This document shows positions 23,234-41,082 of a DNA stretch of 64,000 bases, piece by piece. Source of the DNA: Proales similis (lineage: Eukaryota > Rotifera > Eurotatoria > Ploima > Proalidae); contig JAGVRJ010000006.1 of NCBI GenBank assembly GCA_019059635.1, positions 1,054,001 through 1,118,000 on the forward strand, read 5' to 3'. The position numbers and the translations under genes were made by a program. The first letter of the stretch is position 1. Each line of letters opens with the position of its first letter. A model generated the notes under the pieces. The model was not told the DNA's origin, did not search any database, and saw nothing but the letters and a program-made list of their open reading frames with translations.

Positions 23234-24117
23234 ATGCCCGTTTCTTCGAACAGAACTCAAATCAGCACCATATCGGCCGGTGTTGGTCACGAGCGCAGCC
23301 CATCACCGCCGCCGCATTACGCCGAGGCGGCCAGCAAACCAGTCACATCGCAAGAAGGTTTGACATTTGTCTTTTCTTACCTTCAGCTTGGTCTGATCAA
23401 TGCTTATGAATTAAAGTTGATGCTGGCCCGCCCTCCTACGATTCAATTTACAACAAGTTTAGACGAGCCCGAAACGAATTGGGTCCAAGTCTGAGAATTG
23501 TGACGAGCTTCGCTCAAAACGAACGTAAATATCAAAGCAAACACTCAATCCTATTGAATGAATGAGTTTTTATTTTACTTGCAGAAGAGGTTGCCAACTA
23601 CCGCTGGCTCGCCATTGTGTTCACCGTTGTGTTTTTTGCACTGCCGGCTCTGAGCGTAGTAGTCGGCGCAACTAACAGAGACCAATGCCCGGTTGCCTCG
23701 GACATTCCCATTTGGCTGATTGTGCAAGGCTTGTTTACGTTTTTACTCGGCCTATCGCTTCTATCGTTCAAGTATTGCGACTGCTCGCTAATGGTCAGTG
23801 TTTGCGTATTGTTCTTGTTCTCTTGGCTTATCAGAGGTAAGGACGCTTTCTTGACTTCTTCCCTGCTGCTTGGCCATTGCCGATTGATTCGTCTTTTAGG
23901 CAGCGTTTGGGTCTATGGAGTACAAAGGAAGGTTGTCCATGATCCCAAGTTGCCGGGACCGTTCTACTGCGATGCGCTCACTTACGAACTTGCGTTTTGG
24001 ATTGTTAGTTTGGCTTGGTTGTCTTTGATCGCTTTTATGCTCTACATAATATTTCTTGTCATTTTCCAAAACTTTCGACGTCCACGGCCAGACTCTTCTC
24101 CATCACCAAACGTCTAA
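23234..24117 (+). CDS. Four-transmembrane protein, TMEM272-like
   Basis: Three exons (23234-23357, 23585-23836, 23900-24117) join to 197 residues. The N terminus is cytoplasmic, Pro/Ser-rich and carries a PPxY motif (PPPHY), a possible WW-domain ligand. Four hydrophobic segments follow: WLAIVFTVVFFALPALSVVVG, IPIWLIVQGLFTFLLGLSLL, LMVSVCVLFLFSWLI and LAFWIVSLAWLSLIAFMLYII. The motifs DCP-like DQCPVASDIPIWLIVQG and CDALTYELAFW are characteristic of the arthropod and vertebrate TMEM272 family, whose function is unknown. Intron 1 is 227 nt, long for this window, and intron 2 is 63 nt. An AATAAA lies at 24279-24284. Confidence 0.82.
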
Positions 24118-24477
24118 CTACGCCGCTTCCTCTCTTTCCTCTTCTCTTTCCTAATCCTTCCTTGTCTCTCTCTCTCAACTGCTTTTGTATGAATCTTGTT
24201 CTTCTTTCAACTCACATTGTCTCTTGTAACCTTCTAATTTTGTCCATTAATTTTTTGGTTTTCATTCGCATTTTATCAAATAAAATGAGATAAAACAAAC
24301 ATCTAAAATAGCCAAAGAAGGAAGATTTTATTAAAATTTGATCGGATTAATTGAGTTGGTGGTCGGCTTTTCCAATTGGAAATGGCCATTCATTTAAAAA
24401 AAAATAAGAAGAGAAAATTCTATTTGAATAAAAAAAATGCTGCAAGACACTCACAAGTCGGAGTGAGAGGAGTCCAG
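24118..24477. other. Intergenic, convergent 3' ends
   Basis: This is pyrimidine-rich then A-rich DNA between the TMEM272-like gene (+) and the ABC transporter (-), holding their 3' UTRs. No other feature is seen. Confidence 0.5.
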
Positions 24478-29564
<5,087 letters not shown>

Positions 29565-30279
29565 CTTTCTGATGCATTTATATTTCTCAATCGCTCTTCT
29601 AGACTCGTATTCGCCGCTTTTCTATCTTGCTCTTCTTCCAACTCGATCCCTCTCTCTCCTTCTTTCTTAAGCTTCTTATTTTCTTTTTCTCTTCGTTTCG
29701 CTCGCTCGGATCCTGGAAAATTGTTCGTTTAGTAAAAGATCGCATTAAATTAAAGAGTTTTCGTTTAACAGATAAGTTGCGGTCGTCTACATGCGACCGT
29801 CCGTTGTATTATCTCTTATGTAAGTGAGTCCATGTGAAAATCCACAGTCGGAGACACGAGCAGAGCAGTGAAACTGTGCATTTAATCGGCACGTTACAGT
29901 CTATGCCGAGAACAGATAAGCTCGTTCTTATCCAACGCAAAAAAAAAAGACAGACAAGCGGTGAAGAGTGAACAATTCAATAAATTTGTCTTTCAGTTTT
30001 CACAGCAGAGGCAGTTTGGTTATAAAAGTGAAAAAACTTGAATTAAATGCTATGCTCGGTGGTAATTATCTTGCGAAACACGTTAGGTCGGCTGATTTTC
30101 ATCATCGGCTTGCGTCACTAGATCAAGGTCTAGATGATGATGATGATGATGACAATGATGAAACAAGCAGGAAAGAGATCAAGTCAACTTAAGCTGAATT
30201 TAACGACTAAAAATTTTATTTCGCTTTTGTCTTATGAGCTTATTAGCATTTTCGGCTGACCAAGCGGAATGTTCGTTGG
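29565..30279. other. Intergenic, 5' flank of the ABC transporter
   Basis: This region holds a (GAT)n tract at about 30133-30153 and a TATAAAAG at 30020. The 74-codon ORF over 29968-30192 encodes an acidic low-complexity run from the GAT tract and has no family features. Confidence 0.5.
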
Positions 30280-32231
30280 CTACTGCTGCATACGCTTTTT
30301 GTCGTCGTAGAGAAAGCGTTTGAATTTCAAGTAGATTTTTATGGGACTGTTTGTATCGTCGTCTGTGCTTGCCTTGCCTTTCGACTTGCCCGGATCTAAT
30401 TTGCGCCTGCATTCCTCGCCAAGGCCGTCTAGGGTGAATATTTCCGTCGGAGTTAAAAATAGCCGAAGCGAATTATTTTTTGCAGGAGCACTCACCTGGA
30501 ATTCTTATCTTGAACTTTCCGCTTTGACCAAACGAGCTCTCAATTGAGCCGGTCTCGCCGGTAGAGAGGCGAACTTTGAGTCCGACAAACAGCTCAATGT
30601 TGGTCTCTTTTTTAAACAACGATCGTCCGATCACCGTGAATTCGTCATGTCGTCGCTCTACGATGCCTTCGCGCTCTTTGTTCTTGAACACTTTAAGGTC
30701 GGCAAGATGAGTGTGAGGTGGACTGTTTGATGACTTTGGACTTCTGAACTCTTTGCTCGTGAATGAGTGAATCATGCGGCCGTGGAACGCAATTCTACAC
30801 TGATTCAGATGAATATCAGCGTCCAGCTTGGAGCCGATCACGATGCTGTTCTCAACGCACAACACGCTGGTGTGATGCTCGTGAGGTTCACTTGAGAAAT
30901 CGATGAGCGCGAAGCATCGCTTGCCGGACGTCTGCTCCTCGCTCAACTCTGGCAAATGTTCATATTCACGAGCGAAATCAAATCGCTCATCAGCCGAGCT
31001 GGTAAACAGCTCGATTTTGCCCATCAGAGTTTCATGACCGATTGAGATGTGAAACTTGGAGCCGCTTGTTATTGAGCCTTTGAAATGTTTAATGCGATTT
31101 AGATCGATTATGACCGCGTAGGCGTATTTGGCATAGCCGGGCGCACAAACTAGGCCTCGCTCGAACTTTTTGGCCTCAAAGTTTGCAATGCAGATACCAC
31201 AGCGATCGCCCTGACTGGCTCTCTCCACTGGCTGTCGAAACACTTGAATAGATTTGACTTTTTTCTGCTCGCTCAGACTTGGAATCTCAACTGTCTGTTG
31301 TTTGTCAAAGTGAGTCTGGACGGTTGTCTGGGCGGGCAATAGTGCGTGAATAGTTTTACCTCATTGACTTTGATCTGCCCGTTTAAAATCGTTCCGGTCA
31401 TTACTGAGCCTTGACCACGAACGTTGAAACAATGGTCCACGCTGAACACAAACGGAGCGTCTTGCTTCTGCCGCACCGGCAAGAATGTGATTTGCCGAAT
31501 AGTCTCAATCAACTTGTTCATATTGAGCATCCTGTTCTCGTCGATTCCGAGCGCTCTGACACCTTCGCTCAAGTCGTCCTTTTCGATTTGTTTCGTTCAA
31601 TTTTAATCCTTCTAGAGCCGCAGCCGATGCCATTCAAGTCTTACGGTCTGAGCAGCAGAGACGTTGGCGGCAACTGCAACGATCGGGCTGTCGGCAAATT
31701 TGGTATTTTCTAACGTTTTGTGAAGACGTTTGCTCATCTTTTCGATCGCAGACGCTCGTTTGCCCTCTTCGATCAGATCGAGCTTGTTTAAGATGATTAG
31801 CATTCGATTGCAGCATATTTCGCCAATTATCAAGCATTCGGCAGTTTGCGTCTGAATGCCTTTCGTAATATCGATCACAAGGAGCATGAGATCGATTATT
31901 TGCGCACCGCCGATTATGGTCTTGATCAGCGACGCATGGCCAGGGCAGTCGACGAGCGTATATTGAACCTGGTCGATGCCGTTTGCTTTGAGCTCTTGGT
32001 TGGCGTCGATTAGAAATGACGAAAAGCCTTCAAGATTCAGCGAGTTAGAAGAGCCGCCGTAAATAGCCTATTAGACAACAGACCGAGATCAAGAGTAATT
32101 CCGCGCTCCTTGCTCTGCGGATTCTTGTCAAAACATGCCGTGCTCGACACAGTGCTCAATGCTTTTGCCAGACTTGTCTTTCCACTGTCGACATGGCCAA
32201 GCACGCCGACATTGAAGTTCAGTGTGACCAT
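30280..32231 (-). CDS. EEFSEC: Selenocysteine-specific elongation factor eEFSec
   Basis: eEFSec is the GTPase that delivers Sec-tRNA to ribosomes at UGA codons in concert with SECIS-binding protein. Five exons are supported, from the ATG at 32231. The G domain shows GHVDSGKTSL (G1), the ERGITLDLGF switch I block (exon junction at about 32082), DCPGH (G3) and NKLDL (G4). Domain 2 follows with PFVFSVDHCFNVRGQGSVMTG, and domain 3 with GLVCAPGYAKYAYAVI. Domain 4, specific to SelB/eEFSec, ends with SFGQSGKFKIRIPDGLGEECRRKL and the terminal KFKRFLYDDKKRMQQ, as in animal eEFSec. The last intron has donor GTGAGT at about 30490 and acceptor CCCTAG at about 30431. The gene is complete, implying that the organism makes selenoproteins. 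Its 5' end lies about 260 bp from the GrpE stop, on the same strand. Confidence 0.95.
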
Positions 32232-32493
32232 AGTAGCAGCGGCCTCTACTTGGGACACCAACAACTCAGCTCAGCTGGTACAGTCAGAACGGGCGCCCAC
32301 TAGATTCTCAAGTCTAGTAATGGCCGATCTGGCTCGATCTGCAATTGATCTGATCGATTCTGCTTCTTGCAAGAACGTTTTATTCTAAACAAAATGCGAG
32401 AGGCCTCAACAAAATAAACGGCCGGCAAAAAATGTGTCGAGCCTGAAGAAACAAAAGAAAAATGTAATAAATTTGCTTTTTGTTGTTGTTGCT

Positions 32494-33156
32494 TCATTGA
32501 ACTACGCCAACTTGAGCCGCGCGAATGACTCGTTCGTTGAGTTTATAGCCGATTTTGGTGACTGTTTCTATAGTGCCGCTCTCTTTGCCAGGAATAGGCA
32601 CGCGGAAAATAGCCTCGTGAAGGTTTGGATCGAATTTGTTGCCGGTCTCTGGCTTGATTGGGACGAGGCCGTGCTTGGCGAATATTTTGAGCAACGAGGA
32701 CTCGGTCATCACAAGTCCTTTGTACATAGCGTTGAGTTGCTCGTTCAACTCAGAGTCTCCCTGCTTCTCCATTTTGCTCGGGTCCGTATTGACCACCGCC
32801 AAATTTAGCACGTCGGCCACTTCGAGTAGGTCTTTGCAAAACTTTTGAATGCCAAAAGCGCGCGTCTCTTCTACTTGCTTGTGCATACGATTGCGAACGT
32901 TCTCGGCCTCGGCCATGGCGCGCAGAAATCTATCCTTGAAATCGGCCACGTCCGCCTCACATTTGCTGAGCTTCTCCTTTAACGCTTCGACTTGTTCACC
33001 TGATTGGGCAGCTTCTTGGCCGTTTTCGGCCGGCTTCTGCTGTCCAGCTTCGCCCGATTTATTGGCTTCGCTGGCGTCACTCGACAATCGCACTCCCAGA
33101 CGATATGGCTGAACAAATGCCGGACGCCACACGCTCAATACTGCCCTGGTCAACAT
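32494..33156 (-). CDS. GRPEL1: Mitochondrial GrpE (nucleotide exchange factor for mtHsp70)
   Basis: A single exon encodes 220 residues. The N terminus is a mitochondrial presequence (MLTRAVLSVWRPAFVQPYRLG...), basic and without acids for about 24 residues. A Glu/Gln-rich linker and the long dimerising coiled coil (VEALKEKLSKCEADVADFKD) follow, then the conserved RAMAEAENVRNRMHKQVEETR and FDPNLHEAIFRVP. The C-terminal beta domain ends with the family signature TVTKIGYKLNERVIRAAQVGVVQ. It swaps ADP for ATP on mitochondrial Hsp70 during protein import and folding. Length and motifs are normal. Confidence 0.96.
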   Translation of the reverse strand: MLTRAVLSVWRPAFVQPYRLGVRLSSDASEANKSGEAGQQKPAENGQEAAQSGEQVEALKEKLSKCEADVADFKDRFLRAMAEAENVRNRMHKQVEETRAFGIQKFCKDLLEVADVLNLAVVNTDPSKMEKQGDSELNEQLNAMYKGLVMTESSLLKIFAKHGLVPIKPETGNKFDPNLHEAIFRVPIPGKESGTIETVTKIGYKLNERVIRAAQVGVVQ

Positions 33157-33696
33157 GTTTCTATTTGTCTAAAGCAAATCGATTCGTCTGTTATCTATCT
33201 TGCATAACTCCGCCACACAAACACACTCTCTCTCTCTCTCTTTTTCTCTCTTGCTCAATTGCAATTTGTCTAGGATACATGTTAAAGCATGCGCGTTTAT
33301 TTCTACTCGCTAGAGCTGCATTCGCATAAGCTCGCTCGTGCAATATTTCAATTCGGAGTGTACGAGCGTAGTCGTGCGTCTATGACGAGCGTCAAGCGAA
33401 TTGATGTCGATTGAAATGCGAAGGGGTTTAAAATTTCTGCTGCCTTCAATCGTTGCTTCCTGTCTGCTGGCTATTGCCTCGCATTCGATCTGGCTGGAAC
33501 AAAAAGCAAGCAAACGGCTCCAGATTCAGCGATTGAGGGAAACTTTATTCTTCTGCTAAAAGAAACGCAAAATATGCTGCTAGACTGGCGGTCATAGAAT
33601 TTACAAAATTTTTAACGAAATTGATGCGCGATTGTGAATAAATGCGATTGTGGAATGTGAATTCTCAGTCTGCTGGTAAAATGCGAATGGCGCCTC
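33157..33696. other. Intergenic, GrpE 5' flank and ATP1B 3' flank
   Basis: It contains a (CT)n tract at about 33225-33250 near the GrpE 5' end. I see no gene. Confidence 0.5.
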
Positions 33697-34737
33697 TCAG
33701 TCAATCATGATCTCAAAATGAACAGAACCGATTCGATGAAGATCATTGCGGTAGATGTTTTTGGCATAGGCTCGACACATCACATTCACTAGAACGTTGG
33801 TGGTTATGTTGCTAAAGTAAGCGAACACGAGCGGGGAGCGATAGCCGTCTTGATTCTTGTATGGAAAGTAATAGAACGGAATGAAGCCTATGGGCGCTTT
33901 GCCTTTGCCGTCTGGCGTCAGAGAGAAGTAAGTGATCGGACCTACAAAGTCGAGGTCAACTTGAAACTCTCCACGGCACATGATGAACACGTTGAGCGGA
34001 TTGGCTCGAACTATGCCCTCATAGGGCATGAGCTCGTCTGGCAGCGGGTCGTTCGGCCCGTACGGTTCTGGCCTCCAATTGTAGATTTTGTTCAGCTTTA
34101 TAACTACGCACGGCTTTGACTTGTCGTACTCGTAGTTTCTGGTCTGTGTGCACATGTTGTCCGGCCCGAACATTTCGACAATCTCAAAGCGGCACACTCG
34201 ATTGCGGCTGAACTGCTCCTCCAGATAGGCTGGGTCCATGCTCGGATCGCAGTTTATGATTTGACCGCCTTGCTTGTCGTTAATCAAATAGGTGCTCAAG
34301 AATGTGTCCATCAGATTTACGTAGTGCATGTAAGAGTACGGATGGGACATGTTCTTTTCGCTCGATTTCACTCTTATCAGAGTAGTGATCGGGTCTTTTT
34401 GAGGGCGAAATCCGAGGCCCGGATTCACGCCCACATAGGTAAGATCGACCTTCTGCTGCCACATGACGCTGAACTCATTGTAGTAGGGCGGCTCTCGTTT
34501 GTCAATAATGGCCATGAACACGGCCAGCATGCTGCAGAAGATGCCGGCCAGAGTCATGTAAAAGCAGGCGTAAAATAGGCCGAGACGGGCCCAGCTCAGG
34601 CCGTCGCGTCCACATATCTCTTTCTTGTCCGGATTCCATAGGTAGTTCAGAAAGTTGCCGATGTGATCCCGAACGGTCAAGTAATCTTTCACAATGAACT
34701 CTTCCTTGTATATGGACGAACGCGACGAATATGCCAT
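33697..34737 (-). CDS. Na+/K+-ATPase beta subunit (nervana type)
   Basis: One exon encodes 346 residues of a type II membrane glycoprotein that escorts and stabilises the Na,K-ATPase alpha subunit. A cytoplasmic N terminus with FLNYLWNPDKKEICGRDGLSW matches the conserved W-N-P...GR...SW box. It is followed by the membrane segment LGLFYACFYMTLAGIFCSMLAVFMAII. The ectodomain begins with PGLGFRPQKDP. It has paired cysteines (NCDPSMD...CRFEI, CTQTRNYEYDKSKPCVVIKLNKIYNWRPEPY, and MCRGEFQVDL with VMCRAYAKNI) and ends HFEIMID, as in insect nervana proteins. Some 30 residues beyond the typical length of about 310 lie in the ectodomain. Upstream DNA to 35.0 kb presumably holds its promoter. Confidence 0.95.
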   Translation of the reverse strand: MAYSSRSSIYKEEFIVKDYLTVRDHIGNFLNYLWNPDKKEICGRDGLSWARLGLFYACFYMTLAGIFCSMLAVFMAIIDKREPPYYNEFSVMWQQKVDLTYVGVNPGLGFRPQKDPITTLIRVKSSEKNMSHPYSYMHYVNLMDTFLSTYLINDKQGGQIINCDPSMDPAYLEEQFSRNRVCRFEIVEMFGPDNMCTQTRNYEYDKSKPCVVIKLNKIYNWRPEPYGPNDPLPDELMPYEGIVRANPLNVFIMCRGEFQVDLDFVGPITYFSLTPDGKGKAPIGFIPFYYFPYKNQDGYRSPLVFAYFSNITTNVLVNVMCRAYAKNIYRNDLHRIGSVHFEIMID

Positions 34738-35755
34738 TTCAAACTGCTTAGATGGTTCTGATCAGTCGAGCCTATGCGGTTGGTGATGATGATGTCCACT
34801 AGTAGATTCGACCTGGCCCCCGCGAATACATTATGCCAGGTCAGGTCGTGCGAATCGTCTACCTTTCAACATAAATTCATGCACATATATTTCACCTAGC
34901 CAATTAATTGCGCCGCCGTCCACTCGGGCCTTGTTCCCCATCTCCGGTCCAAACTCAAACGGCATTCTCTCTTACATTTAACTTAACTCGAATAAATTAA
35001 AAAGAAATTACAATTCAGACATATCCGTGGAGCAGACAATCGGGTGTCGCCAGGTTTCGGAAATCTTGCCAATAACAAAACCAAAGTGTTCATTCGAACA
35101 GGTGTTCTCACTCAAATGTCTATTTAAAGTCCATCCAAGCTGGACTTCGGTCTTTTAAAGAAGACGAGAAAACTGAAAAAAAAGTAAAATCGAACTTTGC
35201 ATCGACTGGTCTGTTCTGGCGTGGGAAATTTCATAATTCAGAGAGCGAAATTGTTTTAAATCACGGCTAGTCGAAATCGAGTCTAGACTGTATTCACTTC
35301 ACCAAAGACATGCGTTCGTAATTTGCAAATGAGATTACTCTGATATGGGCGACCAAAAGCAAGAGGCTTGGTTAACTTAAGCCGAGCAGGGTCAGTACTT
35401 GACTTGGCTCATTTGAACTTAAAACGGCCTCGAACTCTCTTTCTCTTGCATCTCATTCGCAGTTAGTTCTTCTTCCGATCTGAGTGAATGTTGCAATTGC
35501 AAATTAACACGAAACGCGGCCATTTCCGTGCAGCATGGCGCAAGAGCAAAGGCTTATCAATGTCGATAGCCACACTCATTCATTATAATTGTGGCTAATG
35601 AGTGAATTATACTTGCGATTATGGACATGGGCTGGCCGAATGCAACTGCGCGCTCCAAACCATCGGGAATAATGCACATGACGAAAGCTGGCCCTCGATG
35701 TGCACGAGAGCGAGTTCACATGGTCAGCTTGAACCCTGAACTGAAACTGCCCGAG
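34738..35755. other. Intergenic between divergent ATP1B and HOGA1-like genes
   Basis: About 1 kb without a gene, presumably carrying regulatory DNA for both divergent genes. I see no RNA gene or repeat. Confidence 0.5.
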
Positions 35756-35763
35756 TATAAATA
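35756..35763 (+). promoter_or_regulatory. TATA box (TATAAATA)
   Basis: TATAAATA sits in a locally GC-richer context (CCCGAG before, GCGGCGCC after), 154 bp before the ATG of the HOGA1-like gene. It is the clearest core promoter in the window, with transcription expected from about 35790. Confidence 0.65.
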
Positions 35764-35916
35764 GCGGCGCCCACACGTCTCTTGCTCTCTGCTTTATCCT
35801 AGCTCTATATGGTTTAGAAAGCTAAAGTGGGCGGTGGTCAACCGAAGTAAAGAAGAAAAGCTCTAGAAAAGGCGAGACTCGACTACGACGAGCTCTTTCA
35901 AGGCGGTGAAATTAAA

Positions 35917-37341
35917 ATGAAAGCAATCAGCCGGCAATTAGCAACAATCAGAAACTCGAGCGCTCACCTTACGAGTGCACGTAGGCGCACATACTCTGAC
36001 TTGGCCGACAGCGACGAGGGCAACCAGTTCGTCATATCGAACAAGGAGAATCTGAGCGGCGTGTTTCCCGCACTGTCGACACCGTTCAAGCGACTGCGGA
36101 GTCAGCCGATCGCTTGGAAAATGCTCGAGACCAATTTGAACAAGCTTCGCATAAATCTGTTCACTGGCTTCTCACTGCACGGATTCTACGGCGAGTATCC
36201 TTATTTGACGTTCCAGGAAAGGCTCGAAATCATTCGAGTTGCTCGACGCATCATCGGACCCAAGAAAGTACTGATCGTCGGCGCCAGTTCCGAATGTAAG
36301 ATCGATCGGCTCATTGCACATTTGAGCCGCTAAAGCTCATCTAAACCTAAATCCAGCTCTGTCCAAGACCATAAACGTGTGTGAGATAATGAAAGAATGC
36401 GGCGCCGACTACGCAATGCTTTTCACGCCTTACTTTTACAAGAGGCAAATGACCTATGACGCGTTGTACGAATACTTTACAAAGGTAACTGTGCCCTCTT
36501 AGCCAAGTGGTGCGCCGCGTCACTCTAATCATGAGGCAGGTTGCAGACAAGAGTCCACTGCCGATCATATTGCACAATGCGCCCTCGACCACTTACATCG
36601 ACTTGCCGCCAGAGCTCTGCATCGACCTGTCTGACCATCCCAATATAGTAGGCCTGAAAGAGTGCTCGGACAATGTAAACATCGATCGAATTCTCGGAAT
36701 TTTATTCTCTCTTCTCCGATTGAGTGAAACTTTTGAATTTACAGATACCGAAGATTGCGTTCATGAACGAGAAGATAAACGAGCGCAATCCGAACAGTGA
36801 TTTCTCAATCATGGTCGGTGGCGTTAGTTTTTTTCTCGATGCTCTTAGAGTGGGCGCGTCCGGCTGCATATCGCCCATGGTGAATGTGCTAGGCAATGAC
36901 ATCTTACAGTTGTACAACATGCACCGAATAGAAGAGGAGCTGCGCAAAGGCGACACTCAAGACGAAGCAGTCGCAGAGCGTATAAGCAATGTGGCCGAAG
37001 AAGCGCTCCTGCTTCAACATCGTCTTGTCGCACCAGACATTGCGGTAAGTAGAAGCTGCGAAAAAGCATGCGCTGCCATGAATCCAGGCTTTGACTGTTT
37101 TATGCGACTAAAGATAAGCGAAGTGTACGGGGTTCCTGGTTTAAAGTCGGCATTGGACGCGTTCGGTTTGTACGGAGGGCCGTGTCGACTTCCTCTGCAG
37201 GACCTAACAGAGAACGAAGCCAACGACCTGAAGCAAACGTTTGAGAGAAGCGGCTTCGCCTGGTCAAGCGAGACAAGCGTGCAGCATCCGTTGATCGCAA
37301 ATACGAGTCATATAAGCAACATGGGTACGAACCAGTTTTAG
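35917..37341 (+). CDS. HOGA1: 4-hydroxy-2-oxoglutarate aldolase-like (DapA/DHDPS family)
   Basis: Exons 35917-36295, 36357-36484, 36540-36674, 36745-37044 and 37114-37341 join to 389 residues. The fourth intron (69 nt, GTAAGT donor) is stop-free and in frame, so an unspliced read would add 23 residues. Removing it restores the family alignment APDIA-ISEVYGVPGLK. The N terminus is basic and looks mitochondrial. Family marks are GVFPALSTPF, the GFYGEYPYLT loop (GxxGE), AMLFTPYFYKR (catalytic-pocket tyrosine), IGL-like NIVGLKECSDN with the Schiff-base lysine, VGASGCISPMVNVLG, and the end YGGPCRLPLQDL, which is typical of HOGA1. The enzyme cleaves 4-hydroxy-2-oxoglutarate to pyruvate and glyoxylate in hydroxyproline breakdown. 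An AATAAA is at 37388-37393. Confidence 0.88.
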
Positions 37342-37935
37342 AATCGAGCGCCTATTCAAGCGACGTGGTTTACCTCCTACCTACGAGAATAAAAACAAGA
37401 AAAGCCAAAAAAAAGAGACAAAAACGAAGAAGAAAAACAGACGAAACCCGTGCATGAGGCGTGTTTAGTATGAAGCGATTCTAAGCAAAGAATTGACTCT
37501 TGGTCAATGCACCAATTCACCCACTTATGATACTCACCCTCTTCTTACTTTGGCTAAATTAATCGCCGTTATCAATATGTTTGAATCAATAGACTCAGCT
37601 CCTGGCGAGAGCATCACATCTTCATCACCATTTACGATTGATAGTATGTAAAGAATCTTGTATCTAATCATCATCTACATTTAATCTGCTTCCATTCAAT
37701 TATTCTTATTAGACTTTTATTTTGACTTTTTATAAATGTCAATTTAGAATAAAAAAAAAAGCGACCAAAAAAAGTAGATTTTTATAAAAGATCAAGTCAG
37801 CTTGAATACGAGTTGGGTATGAAAAAGCCTGTTGTCTTTTTTCGCTTTTGAACGTTTTGTGTTTTCGAACTCTGCTTTCTAGCTGGCTTGCTGTTTGTTG
37901 TTTCATTCTAAACTAACCAGTCATCGTCTTAGGAG
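37342..37935. other. Intergenic, convergent 3' ends
   Basis: This holds the HOGA1-like polyadenylation signal AATAAA (37388-37393) and A/T-rich DNA. No gene is seen. Confidence 0.5.
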
Positions 37936-38436
37936 TCAGATAGTTTGTTTGAATTTTACCTGCTCGTCAACTGTCGGCTTTAAGTCAACTTGGGTCCCAG
38001 AACTGCACACTTCTGTAGAAGGCTCTTGGGTTGTATGGGCCTTTTCGCTGTCAATTACAACAGGACTCTCAGCCGTGCAAGAAGAAGCGGTAGAAGACGA
38101 TTGCAGTCGAGTTATACTCGAATCGAGTGGATTAATCGACGCTTTTTTACTGGAATGCGCGCTCAGAAGAATAATAGCGGTGGAAACCAGGCCACTGATC
38201 GCAAATAGGCAGCCCACTATAATGAGAGCAATAACTAGCGGGGACAGGTTGTTGCTCGTGTTTGCTAATGGTCCACTTGGGTCTAACGGACAGTCGGCCA
38301 GAGTGCGCATCTTCTTTTCTTCTGAAGTCACGAGACATTCGAAAATCACCAAGGCGCCTGTAAATGCATCTCATTAGTCAAAGGTCTCGCTGCAGCTATT
38401 ATAGTTACCTAAAAGAATGTGCGCATTTCTATCCAT
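37936..38436 (-). CDS. Small type I membrane protein, uncharacterised
   Basis: I do not recognise this protein. Two exons, 38436-38409 (28 nt, holding the start) and 38357-37936, join to 149 residues; the intron is 51 nt (GTAACT...TTTACAG). Splicing creates a signal peptide, MDRNAHILLGALVIFECLVTS, that is not visible in the second exon alone. A short extracellular part with one cysteine (TLADCPLDPSGPLANTSNNLS, with N-glycosylation sequons NTS and NLS) is followed by a membrane helix (LVIALIIVGCLFAISGLVSTAIILL). The cytoplasmic tail is about 75 residues, rich in Ser/Thr (LQSSSTASSCTAESP). The clean signal peptide produced by splicing argues that the gene is real. Confidence 0.7.
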
Positions 38437-38862
38437 CCTGCGCAAGGTCGTTTCAAATACTCTCCATCCCGCTTAAGTCAACTGAAACTATTTTGTGTTT
38501 ATGCAACATTCAAGCGCTTCCAAGACATTGCACACCAACGAGCTTAATTCGTCTGTGAAATTTCTCAGCAGCAAAGCGTTCGCCCTATTCACTTGAGCTG
38601 CTTTCAATTGCCAACACAAAACAACTCAGGCAAGAACTGTTTGAGTTAAACAAAGAAAATAGCGCCCCATAATCACAAGTACTTTTTCAATTGCTTTCTT
38701 TTTATTCAGAAATCGGTTGAAATGAGGTTCTTTTTTTCTTTTGGTGACTTGCTGATTTGAAACCGCCTTAAATAAGAAGAAAAGAGAATAAAACAATAAG
38801 AGAGAGAGAGACGTCGTTTGAAGATCGTTTGAAGATAGCATTCTCTAAGCATTTCAAGTCGT
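38437..38862. other. Intergenic
   Basis: This spacer lies between two minus-strand genes, with a short (GA)n at about 38800-38812. No gene is seen. Confidence 0.5.
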
Positions 38863-40582
<1,720 letters not shown>

Positions 40583-41082
40583 GGCGCCCTTCTCACTTTT
40601 CACGGTTAAGTCCGGTATAGATCTGCTACAGTTCTGTGTTTTTGCCAATCTTTCTCTAGGTTTTGCTTTCGGCTAAGCTGAGCTCGATTCTCTCGCATTC
40701 GAAATTATAATATTATCATAAAGAGGAACGAATAAATATGCAGATGACGACAAGAGCCAGAGAGAGAGAGAGAAAGAGAGCATGCCCTCGCAGCATTTTT
40801 CCTCTCCTCTTTATTTCATGTTTCGATCGATTCAAGCCATACGTGCTGCGAAAATATCGTCTCATTCTTATCTTGATGCACTTCTAAACGTTCACAAAAA
40901 AAAAGAGCCAAAAGTAAATAATTTAGAAAAATCGACATTGCTACTGTCGCTCACAGATGAAATCGGTCAACATTCGAGAATTAACGCTCCCGCCTCGCAC
41001 ATCTTAAGCCTTTGCCCTTCCATAGCCAGTCCCCGAGGTCGATTGATATGATCAGTTAGAGCAGATATTCGGTTAAATTATT
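40583..41082. other. Intergenic
   Basis: This holds a (GA)n tract at about 40759-40780 and an 89-codon ORF (40782-41051, +) that shows no family features. I regard that ORF as chance. Confidence 0.5.

Noticed and set aside
29968-30192. 74-codon ORF with poly-Asp
   Set aside because: It depends on a GAT microsatellite and shows no conserved features or splice context.
40782-41051. 89-codon plus-strand ORF
   Set aside because: No signal, domain or splice support; it lies in a short spacer between minus-strand genes.
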